A stretch of 64,000 nt of DNA from Agarophyton chilense (lineage: Eukaryota > Rhodophyta > Florideophyceae > Gracilariales > Gracilariaceae), in the NCBI GenBank assembly GCA_030374765.1, contig JARGXX010000092.1, positions 806,001 through 870,000 of the forward strand, given 5' to 3'. Of the stretch, positions 21,242 to 32,060 are shown in pieces. The position numbers and the translations under genes are program-made. The stretch's first letter is position 1. Each line of letters opens with the position of its first letter. The notes under the pieces were generated by a model. It did not search any database, had not been told where the DNA came from, and saw only the letters and a program-made list of their open reading frames with translations.

Positions 21242-23226
21242 ATTGCCAGGAAAAGGGAAAGACGCGTATTAGAAAGACTTGGAAAGTTGGTTGGTTGAGA
21301 TGAACGAGGGAAAGGGGGTAAGGGGATGCAACAGCAGATCGATATTTAAGCACTTGCACAAGCTCGTTTCTGATACAGTTGTGTTGAGCGTGCGGCGCTT
21401 TCAGAGAGCCGAAGTAATGGTGGTGCAAATGGCGTTTTCAAGAGCGCATGTGGGGCACGGCCAACTTGTCTCTTCCCCTTGCTGTTTTTTGGTCAAAGAA
21501 AAGATACATGATGCGGCGAACGGAACTCGATTCATCTACAGCAAGCTTCCCAAGTGGCTCTCGACGCACCAATCAGAGCGAATCTCCTGCTTTCCTTGTT
21601 GGACCCCAATTCCAAGAGAGAGAGAGATACTCGCGTGTGTGCCCACTTTACACCCCTTTAACAGACAATCTGACAATTGCAGATATCACTATCTCATTCG
21701 ACTTGAACAACGAAAGTGATGACTTCCGGACATGGCCACGCTCCCAAGACTGCCTCCTTTCTCTCGCTACATTTCTGCCCAAACTCAAGTAGTTGCGATT
21801 GTAGCTGCTTGCTCGGAGTTGCACTTTGGGAGGCTCACAAATAACACATGATTGCCGAAAAACACGCATCTTACCGGCGCCTTCCACGCTCTTCTCCATT
21901 CAACCGTGACACCGATTTTTGTACGTTTTGTGATCATGGGGACACTCTGTTCTGGCCACGTATTGTCAAAACATGCATCTCGCTTCTACCTTCGACACGC
22001 ACCCAACTGCTTACCAAACCAAAAATAGTTTGTGCGGAACCCGAGGTGCGCATTTGCGCGATACTTTGAGGCCTTCTTATGCCATTTGAAAGGAGTTTGA
22101 TGCCGAGGGATTCAGGGATGTAATTTCCTTTCGATACTATCGGTGGGCAGTGTCCTTCTCTCCTGAGCAGTGCCACCAGATGTCGGAAGTAGAGCGCGAC
22201 AAGATTATGCACCAAAAGCCTATCGACTGTGTTTGTTGAACATGTTCAAATCGGCTGTCCACCTTGGGTGTAACGGCCCTTCTTGGGACATTCTCAATAC
22301 ATTACAATACGAAAACTCACTGTTACTCAACGCTATTCAGAACGGTTATGAAACGCTCAGAGCAAGAGCTAACTTTGGCCCGGCTGCATGTGTTGGCACA
22401 CATGGCTGACGTTTCAGAAAGGTTGCAGTGGTGACGTTTTCATTCACTACCTGTGAGGCCGTTGGACTGCGTACGTCTTCCGCATTCTAGCTAGTCCAGA
22501 ACGTGGTGGACTGACACATTGTTCTTCCCGAGGCTCACGATAGGTGTTTGATTGATACTCTATTTCTGCTCGAAAGAACGTTAAAGTGTGAGTGCAGAGT
22601 AAATCGTTGGCCGTGCACATAATCACGTGTGAATTCGCAAAAGCGGTAAATGTGACAGAGCCTCAGGGTGGCTTCGAGCTGTGCAACGTAAAGCGCACAA
22701 AGAAAAGTCGGAGGGGTAGATAGTTACCTTTAGTAGGGATCGTCGGTAGGTGACTCACAGGCGAGAGGGTTGTGAGAGGGCGCACTGGTCAGATGTCACG
22801 GCACACGTGTTCCAATAATTCAGTTGTCACAGTCATGGCGGACGCTTATACCTTCCATCGTCAAAGGGTGAATGTGGCGGCACCAAAGAACAGCGTCGTC
22901 GATTGTGCATGCAGTGGACAAGCGTCGGGACGGGGTTGTTCTCATATTCATCTTCCACAGATAACAAAATGTTACTTCTTGAGGCTCCTGGCTCGTCGAA
23001 GATGGCGGGGAACGAGGAGCGATGGAAACTCTGAGAGATGAGAGCGAGCGGGAACGCGTCATCGCTGGACACTTCCTACAATTACTGCGCATTAATTAGA
23101 AAGACGCACGGAGAATTGAACGCGAGGTGTGGAGAACCACAACTCCTCAACATGGATGATGGCACGTACATCAAGCGCTGCCGACGATGGCCATGTCCCA
23201 CTTCGTGAGAGCAGCGCCTCTACGAA
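21242..23226. other. intergenic spacer
   Basis: About 2 kb without a supported gene. It holds the putative TATA of the STSKP gene (21341-21350), a CCAAT motif near 21569 and a short GA run near 21618. The rest shows only short overlapping frames. Confidence 0.4.
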
Positions 23227-23249
23227 CCCCCCCCCCCCCCCCCCCCCCC
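23227..23249 (+). repeat. poly-C tract (23 nt) in the uL24m leader
   Basis: Uninterrupted C homopolymer ending 34 nt before the ATG of the uL24m gene, on its sense strand. Similar tracts precede LCB2, CbbX and the small plus-strand ORF near 51.2 kb. Confidence 0.9.
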
Positions 23250-23283
23250 ACCATCAGCGCCCACAGCGCGCGCCATCCTCGCC

Positions 23284-23985
23284 ATGCTGCGCCTATCTTG
23301 CCACCTACTTCGGCCCCCCCGTCTCCCGATTCCGGCCCTCCCCCAACAACAGCTTCGAAACGCCTCCAAGAAATCGCTCGCCCGAGGCATGCGTCTACGT
23401 CGCGGTGGCCCCATCCCGGGCCCGCGCTTCGGCGGCAAGCTTTCAGTGGACATGAATCATCGCACCGAGTCCATCATCGACGCAATCCGCATTCCCACTC
23501 CGGTCACCAATCCCATCAAACGCTGGCGCATTCTGCGCGGCGATTTCGTCGAGGTCATCAGCGGCCCGGAAAAGGGCAAAAGAGGGCGCGTCATCGAGGT
23601 GGTGCGCGCCTCAAACAGAGTGGTGGTTGAAGGTGTGGGCCTTGTCAACAAGAAAGCGCCGGTTGCGGGAGGCTATTTGAAGACCTTTCGAACTGAATCG
23701 CCTGTATATGTTTCGCGCGTCGCCGTCGTGTGCCCCCAAACAGATCTGCCTACTCGGGTCACATTTGCATTCATGGAAGATGGCACAAAAGTGCGCGTCT
23801 CAAAAAGATCGGGCACCATAATCCCTCGCCCTGAGATCCTGAGGCAGCGACGGAAGCCGCATCCAGAGGATAGCCCGAAGGATACCCCACCCACAGTGGC
23901 TCTACACAGAAGCTACGTAGACGAGGAGGGCCTTTATGAGCAATATGCCAGCTTTCAGACCCTTGTGGACAAATCAATACAATAG
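23284..23985 (+). CDS. MRPL24: mitochondrial large-subunit ribosomal protein uL24m
   Basis: A 233-residue protein. Residues 1-45 are Arg- and Leu-rich without acidic residues, as in a mitochondrial presequence. The KOW motif is clear at about residues 85-125 (RGDFVEVISGPEKGKRGRVIEV, then NRVVVEGVGLVNKK), followed by the uL24 extension with FRTESPVYVSRVAVVCP and an RVTFAFMEDGTKVRVSKRSG strand pair. The C-terminal 50 residues are a family-variable extension. The presequence and extension favour the mitochondrial rather than the plastid ribosome, although a plastid location cannot be excluded. The gene is intronless, with a poly-C tract in its leader. Confidence 0.85.
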   Translation: MLRLSCHLLRPPRLPIPALPQQQLRNASKKSLARGMRLRRGGPIPGPRFGGKLSVDMNHRTESIIDAIRIPTPVTNPIKRWRILRGDFVEVISGPEKGKRGRVIEVVRASNRVVVEGVGLVNKKAPVAGGYLKTFRTESPVYVSRVAVVCPQTDLPTRVTFAFMEDGTKVRVSKRSGTIIPRPEILRQRRKPHPEDSPKDTPPTVALHRSYVDEEGLYEQYASFQTLVDKSIQ

Positions 23986-24844
23986 CGAGTAAACACGGGC
24001 CTCATTCAACTCGACGAAAAACGCGTGCTCACTCAAATGACTCCAACACGGCCACACTGCGTTCAGGTGCGCAATGTTTACACCATCGTGGGTACGAGCT
24101 TCGCCAAGTTGTTTCAACAACAGCACGTGCATCTGAGATGCCCCATCTCCTCCTGACACTCACTCGCCGACTTGGATAATGGTCCCCTACAGGACAGTTC
24201 CAAACATTTTATCGGTGCTACTACGGTTGAAGAAGAGCTGGAATAGAATAATAATATAGCCAATGCGCCGAGCGAAACTCCCCGAAAAAGTAAGAGGCGC
24301 TGTGTCGCCGAAATCAACATATCGACAAAATCGCAATCTTCTGCAAGAAAGCCCAGCTTGCATCTGCAACCTTCTCTAGCCAGCCCTATGCGCAATTCTA
24401 CAGCATCAACGGCTGAAAGCTCCCAAAAGTCAAAAAGCTTCAATGATTGAATAGAGGGGAAAAAAAAAACGGTATCGCTAACGAAAAAATAACGTGCATA
24501 GCATACCATCCTCGAGTGCAGCTACAGGTACATGTCCTGCTTATTCGTTACCAATGCACAACACTTGCAACAAGATGCAAATTCTTCAACAGAATAACTA
24601 AGCGGCTCGAAAAACCGCAGACACGACCCTATCTCGACCATCAGGAAGGGCCACTCGTTCCTCGAAAAAAGAAATCTCCCTTCCCACAGTACAGAAACCC
24701 TTTTCTGGGTTACACATTCAAAACCAATTAAAAAATAACTGCACCTCATCTCCGATCGTCTCACGATCACCGCCAGTAACCGAAAGGCGGTGGATCATGC
24801 CAATGAAATGGTTCCAGCACAAGCTAAGCCATGCGTTTGTCATC
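23986..24844. other. convergent spacer between uL24m and LCB2
   Basis: About 860 nt containing the 3' ends of two convergent genes. Only short AT-rich frames are seen; no gene is supported. Confidence 0.5.
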
Positions 24845-26530
24845 CTACATCGAATGAGTACGCATGAGGCAGTGACGCCCCTTGCAGTACTCATGACCTT
24901 CAAAGTTAGAAAGACAATCCAGCGAACGTTGGTTTCCGGTAATAAAGTTAGCCCACGACCGCGGCAAGCACTTGGTCGCAAACGAGCGGTCGTACTTGAT
25001 CTGAATAATATCCGACACTTCATCAATGATACAGAGAGCCCAGTCCAAATCCTCACGCGTATGAGCAGCACTTAAGCAAATCCTAGCCCTGGACAGAAGC
25101 AACGGCGTTGCGGGGAAGCCCGCAACCACCACAGCCAGACCCCTCGAGTAGCACTCCCTAGAAAACGCGGCGATCTTGGCCGGGTTGTACAACATGATTG
25201 GAATGACGGGTGAATCCCAATCGCCAAGCGTTTGCACTCCCATCTTGTTGAGTTGTTTCCGGAAATAGATTGCATTATCTCTCAGTTGACGAATCTTGTT
25301 TCTGCCCACATCAGTCCCATCCTTTCCCATGAGCTGTTCGAACGCCCAATTGATGTGCTGAGCGCACGGCGGGGACATGGCAGAGGCGTACAGCGAAACA
25401 GGCGAAAGTGCGCGAATGCGCTCAATAAGGGCGGATTCGGAAGCAATGTAACCGCCAACAGCACCAAACGACTTTGTAAATGTACCCATCATGATATCAA
25501 TATCACGAGTATCGACGCCATGATGCTCAGCCACACCTCTTCCGGTAGGACCCAGTGCGCCAATGGAATGAGCCTCATCCAAGTACAAGTAGGCGCCGTA
25601 CTTCTTCTTGACGGCGACAATTTGCTTCAATTTACAAGTCTCACCTTCCATGGAATACATGCCCTCTACCACAATCATGATTCGATTCCAGGGCGCACCT
25701 GTTGTCGGCTGTCCCGCGGCAATGGCGTCCAGAATGGTGCTCTCCAACGAATCGGGCGAATTGTGCTCGAAGACGCGAATCTTGGCGCCAGAAGAGCGGG
25801 CGCCCACGACGATGGACGCGTGGTTGAGCGCGTCGGAGAGAATTAGGTCTCCTTTTCCCACAATAGCCGGGATGATCTGCGAATTAGTGGCAAAGCCCAT
25901 GCCGACGACGATGGCGTCTGGCTTGTCCAGAAAGTCAGCAACGGTGCGCTCCAGCTTTCGAACAAGCACCGAACGGCCAGTAGAGATGGAGACGTCACAA
26001 GCGGCGACTCCACATTGCTCCATAGCATCGGTGACGGAAGTGTGCACACCGCCGGGCACCTCAGCATAGCCCAGATAGTTATAACTACCCAAATTGAGAC
26101 AGCGAGTGACGCGGCCAGTGGGGTCCGACGGGAGCGAGCGCTTCTCGATGGCGCGACGCACGGCAGCATGAGTTGGCACGTACGGGGTGCGGACCAAACG
26201 CGAGGTAGGGCTCCATGCGCGCTCCTTGACCCTCTCCAGGACGTGGATCCAGGCGCCAGCAGTTCCTCGAATAGGCCTTCCCCAACAATCGTTAATTCTC
26301 TGGTACAGGCGGCGGGTGTAGAAATCGTCAAAGTCACTGAGCAGCGGGGCACGCCCCTCGGACTGACCTGCCTGGCGTTCAGCGTACGAGCCGGCGTGGA
26401 AGAGACGGCCAAGCGCATCGCGCACGTAGCCGAAGACGATGAGAACGGCGTAGCCCAAATAAGTGGTGAGCGCGGTGAGATACGGCAACTCAGCGTAGGC
26501 CGACTGCGGAAGGTCGTTCTTGCCGGGCAT
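24845..26530 (-). CDS. LCB2: serine palmitoyltransferase, LCB2-type subunit
   Basis: A 561-residue enzyme when started at the ATG at 26530. The frame stays open 60 codons further upstream, but that part is poly-Pro translated from the leader. LCB2 binds pyridoxal phosphate and condenses L-serine with palmitoyl-CoA to 3-ketodihydrosphingosine, the first step of sphingolipid synthesis, in the ER membrane with LCB1. A hydrophobic segment at about residues 20-36 fits the ER anchor. The alpha-oxoamine synthase core is complete: NLGSYNYLGYAE at about 146-157, the PLP-holding DEAHSIGALG at 318-327, and the catalytic lysine in GTFTKSFGAVGGY (K353). The length is normal. No LCB1 gene is visible nearby. 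Confidence 0.93.
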   Translation of the reverse strand: MPGKNDLPQSAYAELPYLTALTTYLGYAVLIVFGYVRDALGRLFHAGSYAERQAGQSEGRAPLLSDFDDFYTRRLYQRINDCWGRPIRGTAGAWIHVLERVKERAWSPTSRLVRTPYVPTHAAVRRAIEKRSLPSDPTGRVTRCLNLGSYNYLGYAEVPGGVHTSVTDAMEQCGVAACDVSISTGRSVLVRKLERTVADFLDKPDAIVVGMGFATNSQIIPAIVGKGDLILSDALNHASIVVGARSSGAKIRVFEHNSPDSLESTILDAIAAGQPTTGAPWNRIMIVVEGMYSMEGETCKLKQIVAVKKKYGAYLYLDEAHSIGALGPTGRGVAEHHGVDTRDIDIMMGTFTKSFGAVGGYIASESALIERIRALSPVSLYASAMSPPCAQHINWAFEQLMGKDGTDVGRNKIRQLRDNAIYFRKQLNKMGVQTLGDWDSPVIPIMLYNPAKIAAFSRECYSRGLAVVVAGFPATPLLLSRARICLSAAHTREDLDWALCIIDEVSDIIQIKYDRSFATKCLPRSWANFITGNQRSLDCLSNFEGHEYCKGRHCLMRTHSM

Positions 26531-26556
26531 GATGGCGCGCAACTGCACGCAGCGAC

Positions 26557-26573
26557 GGGGGGGGGGGGGGGGG
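26557..26573 (-). repeat. poly-C tract (17 nt, sense of LCB2) in the LCB2 leader
   Basis: G homopolymer on the plus strand, hence C on the LCB2 sense strand, 26 nt upstream of its ATG. A second run of 10 lies at 26680-26689, with purine-rich GGGGAA repeats between. Confidence 0.9.
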
Positions 26574-27672
26574 AAGGGAGAATTGAAAGAGGGGAAGGGG
26601 GAGGGGGGAAGGGGGAGGGGGGAAGGGGGAGGGAGTAGGGAAGAAGCGAAAAGGAACGGAACGGAGGAAACAGCAACAAGGGGGGGGGGCGGAGGGCAAG
26701 TTGCGGAGAGCACTCAAATCGGGGAGAGAACGGGGCGCGCGGGCGGCGCGAGTGATGGCGACTGCGGAATGGCCTGGCGGCACGACGGCAGCGATGAAAA
26801 AAAAAACAGCGCGTGGCGCATGTCGAGACGCAACGGACGGACAAGGCCGCAATGCAATGCTCCCAAACATCGGCGCAGGGCGATGCCAATTCCCGCACCG
26901 CGCACACGTGTACCGCTCTTCGCCACGCATTCTGGCGCCTTGAGCCCCTAAACGGTTCATGGCACATCTCAATGATATGCCATTCGGCCCCATTCCCCCC
27001 AGCCAATCACATACTTCTATTTCACACTTTCGCCAATCAAATTGCTCAACACAACTCAAAACCCTCTCGTCTAACCAGCTTCCGCCACGTCGACCAACAC
27101 TGTAGGCGTGCTATTTGCGTACGACAACAATACTGTACAGAATGGCGATACCAAAAAAAACACGCTGGTGATATTTGACAACACAATATTAAACCAGACA
27201 TGTTCGCGTTCAGGCGACAGTTTGGTTCCAGAACCGTACACGTGCTATACGTCACACAAAGTGTACACGTGCCACAATAGTATGCACTGACCCCGCTCAG
27301 CCGAGACATTGACAGCAACAGACTAAGTACTACAGCGCAATGGGCAGAGGGCGGTAAGTGGGTGGGCACAGAAATAGACATACCCGGCACATCGGGGGAG
27401 ACAACTGCACTGCTGTCCACCCCGACTACCAAGGTGACGCTCGGGTGACCACGTGTCGACGTGGCCACTGGCTATTTCCAGAAGAGCTTCACAGACGCGT
27501 ACAAGGCCACGGCAAGAAGAGTCTCATCGGTTGCAAGCAGCTCGCACGTCAGCACATGGCAAGGCGAGGTTAAGGGTTACTTTGCTAATGTCATAGCCTA
27601 CGAGTACGAGTAGGTGCAGCAGAGAAGGTGAGAGAGATGAAGTGAGAGAGAGAAGGAAGTTCATTCAACAAA
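26574..27672. promoter_or_regulatory. LCB2 upstream region with CCAAT boxes and paired CACGTG motifs
   Basis: This spacer lies between the LCB2 start and the COPA 3' end. It holds two CCAAT boxes 30 bp apart (27003-27007 and 27033-27037). Further upstream is a 10-nt direct repeat GTACACGTGC (27236-27245 and 27263-27272), each copy containing the CACGTG palindrome, with an ACGTCA core between them. These are plausible NF-Y and bZIP/bHLH sites. No gene is supported here. Confidence 0.35.
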
Positions 27673-30600
27673 TCAACGGCAGATGCGCAGGCCGGAGGCA
27701 CGCGCGCCCACGACGCCAATGGCGCAGACGCGACACAGCGTGCCGTCGGCGGAAGGCGCATACGCAGCGGCGCAATAGGAGCAGACGGAGCGCGCAGCGC
27801 CAGCGTACAGCGGCGTGAGCGAGGCGCAGTCCACGACAAGCTCGCGACGTTCATCATAGTCAATGTTATGACGATCGCGAGGCGTGCGATCGCACAGCTG
27901 CACAAGCTGGCGCGCCTTGGCGGCCAGCGAGGGCGCGGGCCGCAGCTCCAACAGCCGCCGCGCGAAGGCGCCGGCCAGCGCCAGGTCGTGAGTGTCGAAC
28001 GCCGTCTTCATGGCCGCGCGCAGCGCCAGCTGCACGTGCGCCGGCACCAACTTGCACCGCGAGAACAGTCCCGCCACCTGCACCTGCCGCGCCGCATCTC
28101 CCTCGGCGCGCGCCGCGCGGCCCGCTGCCTCCAGCTGCAACCCGATCACGTACTCGCGGCACAGCCCCAGCACCGTCTTCGCGTCCTCCGCCTCCCGCGC
28201 GCTACCCACCACCACCAGCGGCAGCGCGCTCATGATCCACCCGAACTCCTTCAGCGCCTCCCCGAACTTGGCCTGCTGGAACCGCTGCATCCCCACCCGG
28301 TATCGCTCCCGCAACAGCCCCAGGCTCACACCCATCGCCGCCAGCCCCGAGTCCTTCGCCCGTCCAACATACGCTGTCATCACCCCCATGTTCGGCACCC
28401 CGTCCACCGCTCCTCGGCACCCACTGTACACGCTCATGAACGCCTCCTTCATTTTGCTCACCGACCCCGCCCCAATCTCCTCCTTCAGCACCGTCATGGC
28501 CTCCTTGAACGCTCCGGCCGCAACCAGCTCCCCAGCTAGCCTTGCGTTTTTCTTCCACCGCGCCGCCGCCCCAGGCCCGCGCGTCGGCGCAACGTAGTAC
28601 TCGCTCCCTGTCTTTCCTTCTGCACCCTCTCCAAGTCCCTCGTCCAAATCCTTCTCCTCTTCGCCTGCCCCAAAGGCTTCACCCCCTAGACCCGAATCCT
28701 CGATGTCAAAGTCTCCTCCCCACACATCGTCACCATTGGCCGCCGTGTCTTCCGTCGCCAATCCCACTGCGAACGGATCAACAGCGCCCCCCTTAGCCAC
28801 CTCTTCCTTGTCCCATGCCGCATCTCTCTCAGACGCTGCAAATGCCGCTGCGTCTTCGTAGTAATCACCAGTAGGTTCCTCAAATTCTCCTTCTGCGCCT
28901 GGATCCCTACTGAACAGCCCCCGTGCCACCGGTAAGTGCGGCCAAATCATTTCATCTGTCCCAACAGCCGTAGGCGGGATCATCAACTCTCCCTCCGACC
29001 ACGATGCATCCATCCGTACCTCACTTTCGTCCCAGCCCCCTAGTTCTTCGAGCTCTTCTGTCATACCGTGACTTTTGGCCGTCAATTTGGCCATAGCCAC
29101 TTGACCACAATCCCTCAACACAGCGATTCTGCCCTCTACGTCCCCCAAATACATACTGATCTGGAAACGCGCCGCCAAGTTTCCACGCGCGTCAGCAATT
29201 TTTCCCACTTTGGACAGCTTCTCAAAGTTTCCCGTCAGCACGTATAGGAACGCCAGTCTGTCCAGATCTTTAGTTCGCTGCAAGCACAACTCGAACACTT
29301 CAAGGTTACCCTGTTTCAAAGCCGCAGAAGCAAGCCTGTGGAATGCGTCGTTGTCACCGATAGCCTCGGCAGCCTCGAGCGCCGTTTCAATCGCCCCAGA
29401 GTCCAGGGCTAAGGTAAGGCGCGTCTTTTCATCCTTGACAAAATGCAGAGCAACTTCTGGGAATCCTTTCTTTTGCAAGTACGAGATAATTGATTGCCCT
29501 TTCAACCTGTTTTGAGATATCATTCTCTTCACATCGTCATATCGCTTGCGTAGAAGCAACAGTTTGAACGCGTACTCTGTTGGATCAATCGGCAGGATGC
29601 CCGGTGTCGCCTCACGGTCAAGGTAGCACACGGCTGGACCACGCACTCGCGTCAAATATATCGGCTGCTGCAGCGTTGATACAATTCCATTGTCTCCATT
29701 GGGGAGGCAGTACTTAAGATGATTCAGGGTGGTGTACAAAAGCACACCGGAATCGTCCCACGCTGCAGATTTGACGCGGATGGTTTCGTGAACGGTGGAA
29801 AGGTGGTCCAGTTTTGAGGTGCACAGTACAATAACGTGCTTGCCGAGGAGCGCCACTCTCTTGTTGTCTTCCGACCATACTGCATAGTTGGCGTGCGCAG
29901 CCACTTCTGAAACCTGCTTTCTTTGTTGAAGATCCACCAACACAATTTTTCCGTCAGCGCGAACCAGCACGTAGCCTGAGCCAGCCCCAAACAGCCAATC
30001 TGCCCCAGGAATGGAGATGGGGACCCTCTTTGTGACTTGGTTGCGTAGATCTCTGACCACAATTTCCTTTCCCTTTTCAAGAGAAGCAAAACGGTTGCGT
30101 CCTACAAACACTGCTGACACACCCGACCCCTTTCTGGGTTCCGCAATAGTTTCAGCACCAGTTTGTCCAATACGAGGCAAATTGGTGTACAACTCATATG
30201 TACCCCCATCGGCATCATGGTTGAGGATTACGGCGTGCTCCGCTGCGTTGTACGACATTGAGCGTGCAGGGGGCTGGTGGGCGTTGTTGGGACCACTAGA
30301 AGCAGGCATGCCAAACAATGAACTACCTCCCCCAAAGCCACCCATGCCCATCGCACCGACGGTATCAAAAATACTTGTGGAAGCCTGGCGGATAGCAACA
30401 AGAGGCATATCTCGGCCGTTATTGAAGTCGAGCATCCGCAAGAAGCGATCCTTGGTGTACAACAGAGACTGCTCTGTGGCCTGATACGCGGGACGCTCAC
30501 GCTCCAACTTGAATACCAACATTCCACTATCATGTCCGGCAGCAATGAGATTGATAGTCGGGTGAACGGCCAGGATCCAGAAGCGATCTGAATCTCTTCG

Positions 30601-31473
30601 GAAAGTATGCAAACACGTACGACGATTCAGATCCCACACACGAATTGTCTTGTCCTCCGAGTCAGTTATGACGAGTTCTTTGCGAGGATGGAAAATGGCA
30701 CATGACACGTTGTTAAGATGTCCTCTGAAGGTGTCCAGCTCCCATGCCTTGGTATCTGACATGCGCCACAACTTAACCTGGCGATCGTCGGCTCCCGAAA
30801 CGATGAGCGGGAGAGTGGGGTGAAACGAAGCCCAATTGACACCACGTGTGTGGCCTTCTAACACATATTTGACAACGGCGTCAGTACCACCGAATAGATC
30901 AGCGTTGACAGCAGCAGGCAATTGTCCACGCACTTGCGAAATTACATCCGTGGGACGAACAGACTTCTGGCGAAGGGATGATATATCCCACACACGAATA
31001 GTCTGATCAAGTGAGGCAGATACGACAAGGTCTTCGTTCGGTGAAAACATTGCGGACATGCAGTAGTGTGAATGTCCAGTGAGCACAGCAAGACAGGAAC
31101 GATTCTGCCAGTTCCAAATGCGCACGGTCTGATCGTCGCTGGCGGAAACAATCCAGGGACTCTCATGGTGAAAGTAAACAGTTCGGATGTAATCCAAATG
31201 ACCAATTAATGTAAAGACACACCTCCTCAGCTTGTAATTCCATACTTTAATCTTATAGTCATCTCCACCAGAAACAAACAAAGGCTGGGACCTGTGGAAG
31301 TCTACACCACGTACAGGGCCTTCATGTTCGTCGAACCGATCGATAAGAGTTCCCATCCGATAGTCCCACAACTGTATGGCGCCATTATGCAAACTGGAAA
31401 GGATCCACGGACGGGTAGGATGAAAAGCCAGACCCTTGACGCGATTGCTCTTAGTTTCAAACTTGGTCAACAT
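27673..31473 (-). CDS. COPA: coatomer subunit alpha (alpha-COP)
   Basis: A 1266-residue COPI coat subunit started at the ATG of MLTKFETKSNRVKG; eight upstream in-frame residues do not fit the family. It forms the outer COPI coat with beta'- and epsilon-COP, and its WD propeller recognises dilysine cargo in Golgi-to-ER transport. Six WD repeats occupy about residues 5-325 (for example KIKVWNY, TVRIWNW, TIRVWDI, QVKLWRM, TIRVWDL), followed by the second propeller and an alpha-solenoid. An acidic Gly/Glu/Asp-rich linker precedes the C-terminal domain that binds epsilon-COP. The protein ends with the CxYC...CRVCAIG zinc-ribbon-like motif expected of alpha-COP. It is a single exon of normal length. 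Confidence 0.96.
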   Translation of the reverse strand: MLTKFETKSNRVKGLAFHPTRPWILSSLHNGAIQLWDYRMGTLIDRFDEHEGPVRGVDFHRSQPLFVSGGDDYKIKVWNYKLRRCVFTLIGHLDYIRTVYFHHESPWIVSASDDQTVRIWNWQNRSCLAVLTGHSHYCMSAMFSPNEDLVVSASLDQTIRVWDISSLRQKSVRPTDVISQVRGQLPAAVNADLFGGTDAVVKYVLEGHTRGVNWASFHPTLPLIVSGADDRQVKLWRMSDTKAWELDTFRGHLNNVSCAIFHPRKELVITDSEDKTIRVWDLNRRTCLHTFRRDSDRFWILAVHPTINLIAAGHDSGMLVFKLERERPAYQATEQSLLYTKDRFLRMLDFNNGRDMPLVAIRQASTSIFDTVGAMGMGGFGGGSSLFGMPASSGPNNAHQPPARSMSYNAAEHAVILNHDADGGTYELYTNLPRIGQTGAETIAEPRKGSGVSAVFVGRNRFASLEKGKEIVVRDLRNQVTKRVPISIPGADWLFGAGSGYVLVRADGKIVLVDLQQRKQVSEVAAHANYAVWSEDNKRVALLGKHVIVLCTSKLDHLSTVHETIRVKSAAWDDSGVLLYTTLNHLKYCLPNGDNGIVSTLQQPIYLTRVRGPAVCYLDREATPGILPIDPTEYAFKLLLLRKRYDDVKRMISQNRLKGQSIISYLQKKGFPEVALHFVKDEKTRLTLALDSGAIETALEAAEAIGDNDAFHRLASAALKQGNLEVFELCLQRTKDLDRLAFLYVLTGNFEKLSKVGKIADARGNLAARFQISMYLGDVEGRIAVLRDCGQVAMAKLTAKSHGMTEELEELGGWDESEVRMDASWSEGELMIPPTAVGTDEMIWPHLPVARGLFSRDPGAEGEFEEPTGDYYEDAAAFAASERDAAWDKEEVAKGGAVDPFAVGLATEDTAANGDDVWGGDFDIEDSGLGGEAFGAGEEEKDLDEGLGEGAEGKTGSEYYVAPTRGPGAAARWKKNARLAGELVAAGAFKEAMTVLKEEIGAGSVSKMKEAFMSVYSGCRGAVDGVPNMGVMTAYVGRAKDSGLAAMGVSLGLLRERYRVGMQRFQQAKFGEALKEFGWIMSALPLVVVGSAREAEDAKTVLGLCREYVIGLQLEAAGRAARAEGDAARQVQVAGLFSRCKLVPAHVQLALRAAMKTAFDTHDLALAGAFARRLLELRPAPSLAAKARQLVQLCDRTPRDRHNIDYDERRELVVDCASLTPLYAGAARSVCSYCAAAYAPSADGTLCRVCAIGVVGARASGLRICR

Positions 31474-32060
31474 GGTGACAGAACAGCGTGCACGCACGCC
31501 GCTACTCTATTCAGCAAGAACGCAAGCAACACAGCAGCAGGAGCAAAATACGAAACGCGCTATGCGGGACACAGCGGTAGTTGGGAGCGGTACTCGCAGG
31601 AGCGTTTTCTGGAGAGCGGGCTGAGGGTGAGGAGGCGAGCGTTTGCGTCTGGGGGCGGAAGGGGGGGGTAGCGAAAGGTTGGGAAAAGACGAAGGCGAGG
31701 CAGAGCGCTCGCGGCAAGAGGGCAGCGCGAAGGGCAGCGCGGACGATCGTCGTGGGGGCAGAGCCTTCTGTCTTCGACGGGAGAGAGCGGCACAGTGCTG
31801 TGCGCACGCTTGAGTCAACAGTCGGCTGACACCAATGAATGAATGAATGGATCAATCGCTTCGGGGAAACGCCTCCGAAACTGCAAAACTTTTCTCAAAT
31901 TTACAAATGTCGCCCCTTGTTCGCACTCGCCTCCGTATCTGAACCTTCGCATAGATGTGCGTGTCTTCCGCCACGCTCACTCGTCATGTCTTGTTAAAGT
32001 CCGCCTGCTGTAGGATATTGCAAGCTAATCGTTCCACTTTTCATTGCTTTGCATTGCAAT
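31474..32060. other. COPA upstream spacer
   Basis: About 590 nt between the COPA start and the 3' end of the methyltransferase gene, GC-rich near COPA. It contains an AATG tetranucleotide run near 31833-31848. No gene is supported. Confidence 0.4.

Noticed and set aside
26531..26713. 60-residue poly-Pro N-terminal extension of LCB2
   Set aside because: It is the translation of the C-rich leader; family alignment begins near the ATG at 26530.
27046..27468. Minus-strand Cys-rich 140-codon frame upstream of LCB2
   Set aside because: It lies in the promoter/leader region, covers the CACGTG and CCAAT motifs and has no domain. It could be an upstream frame, but is not supported.
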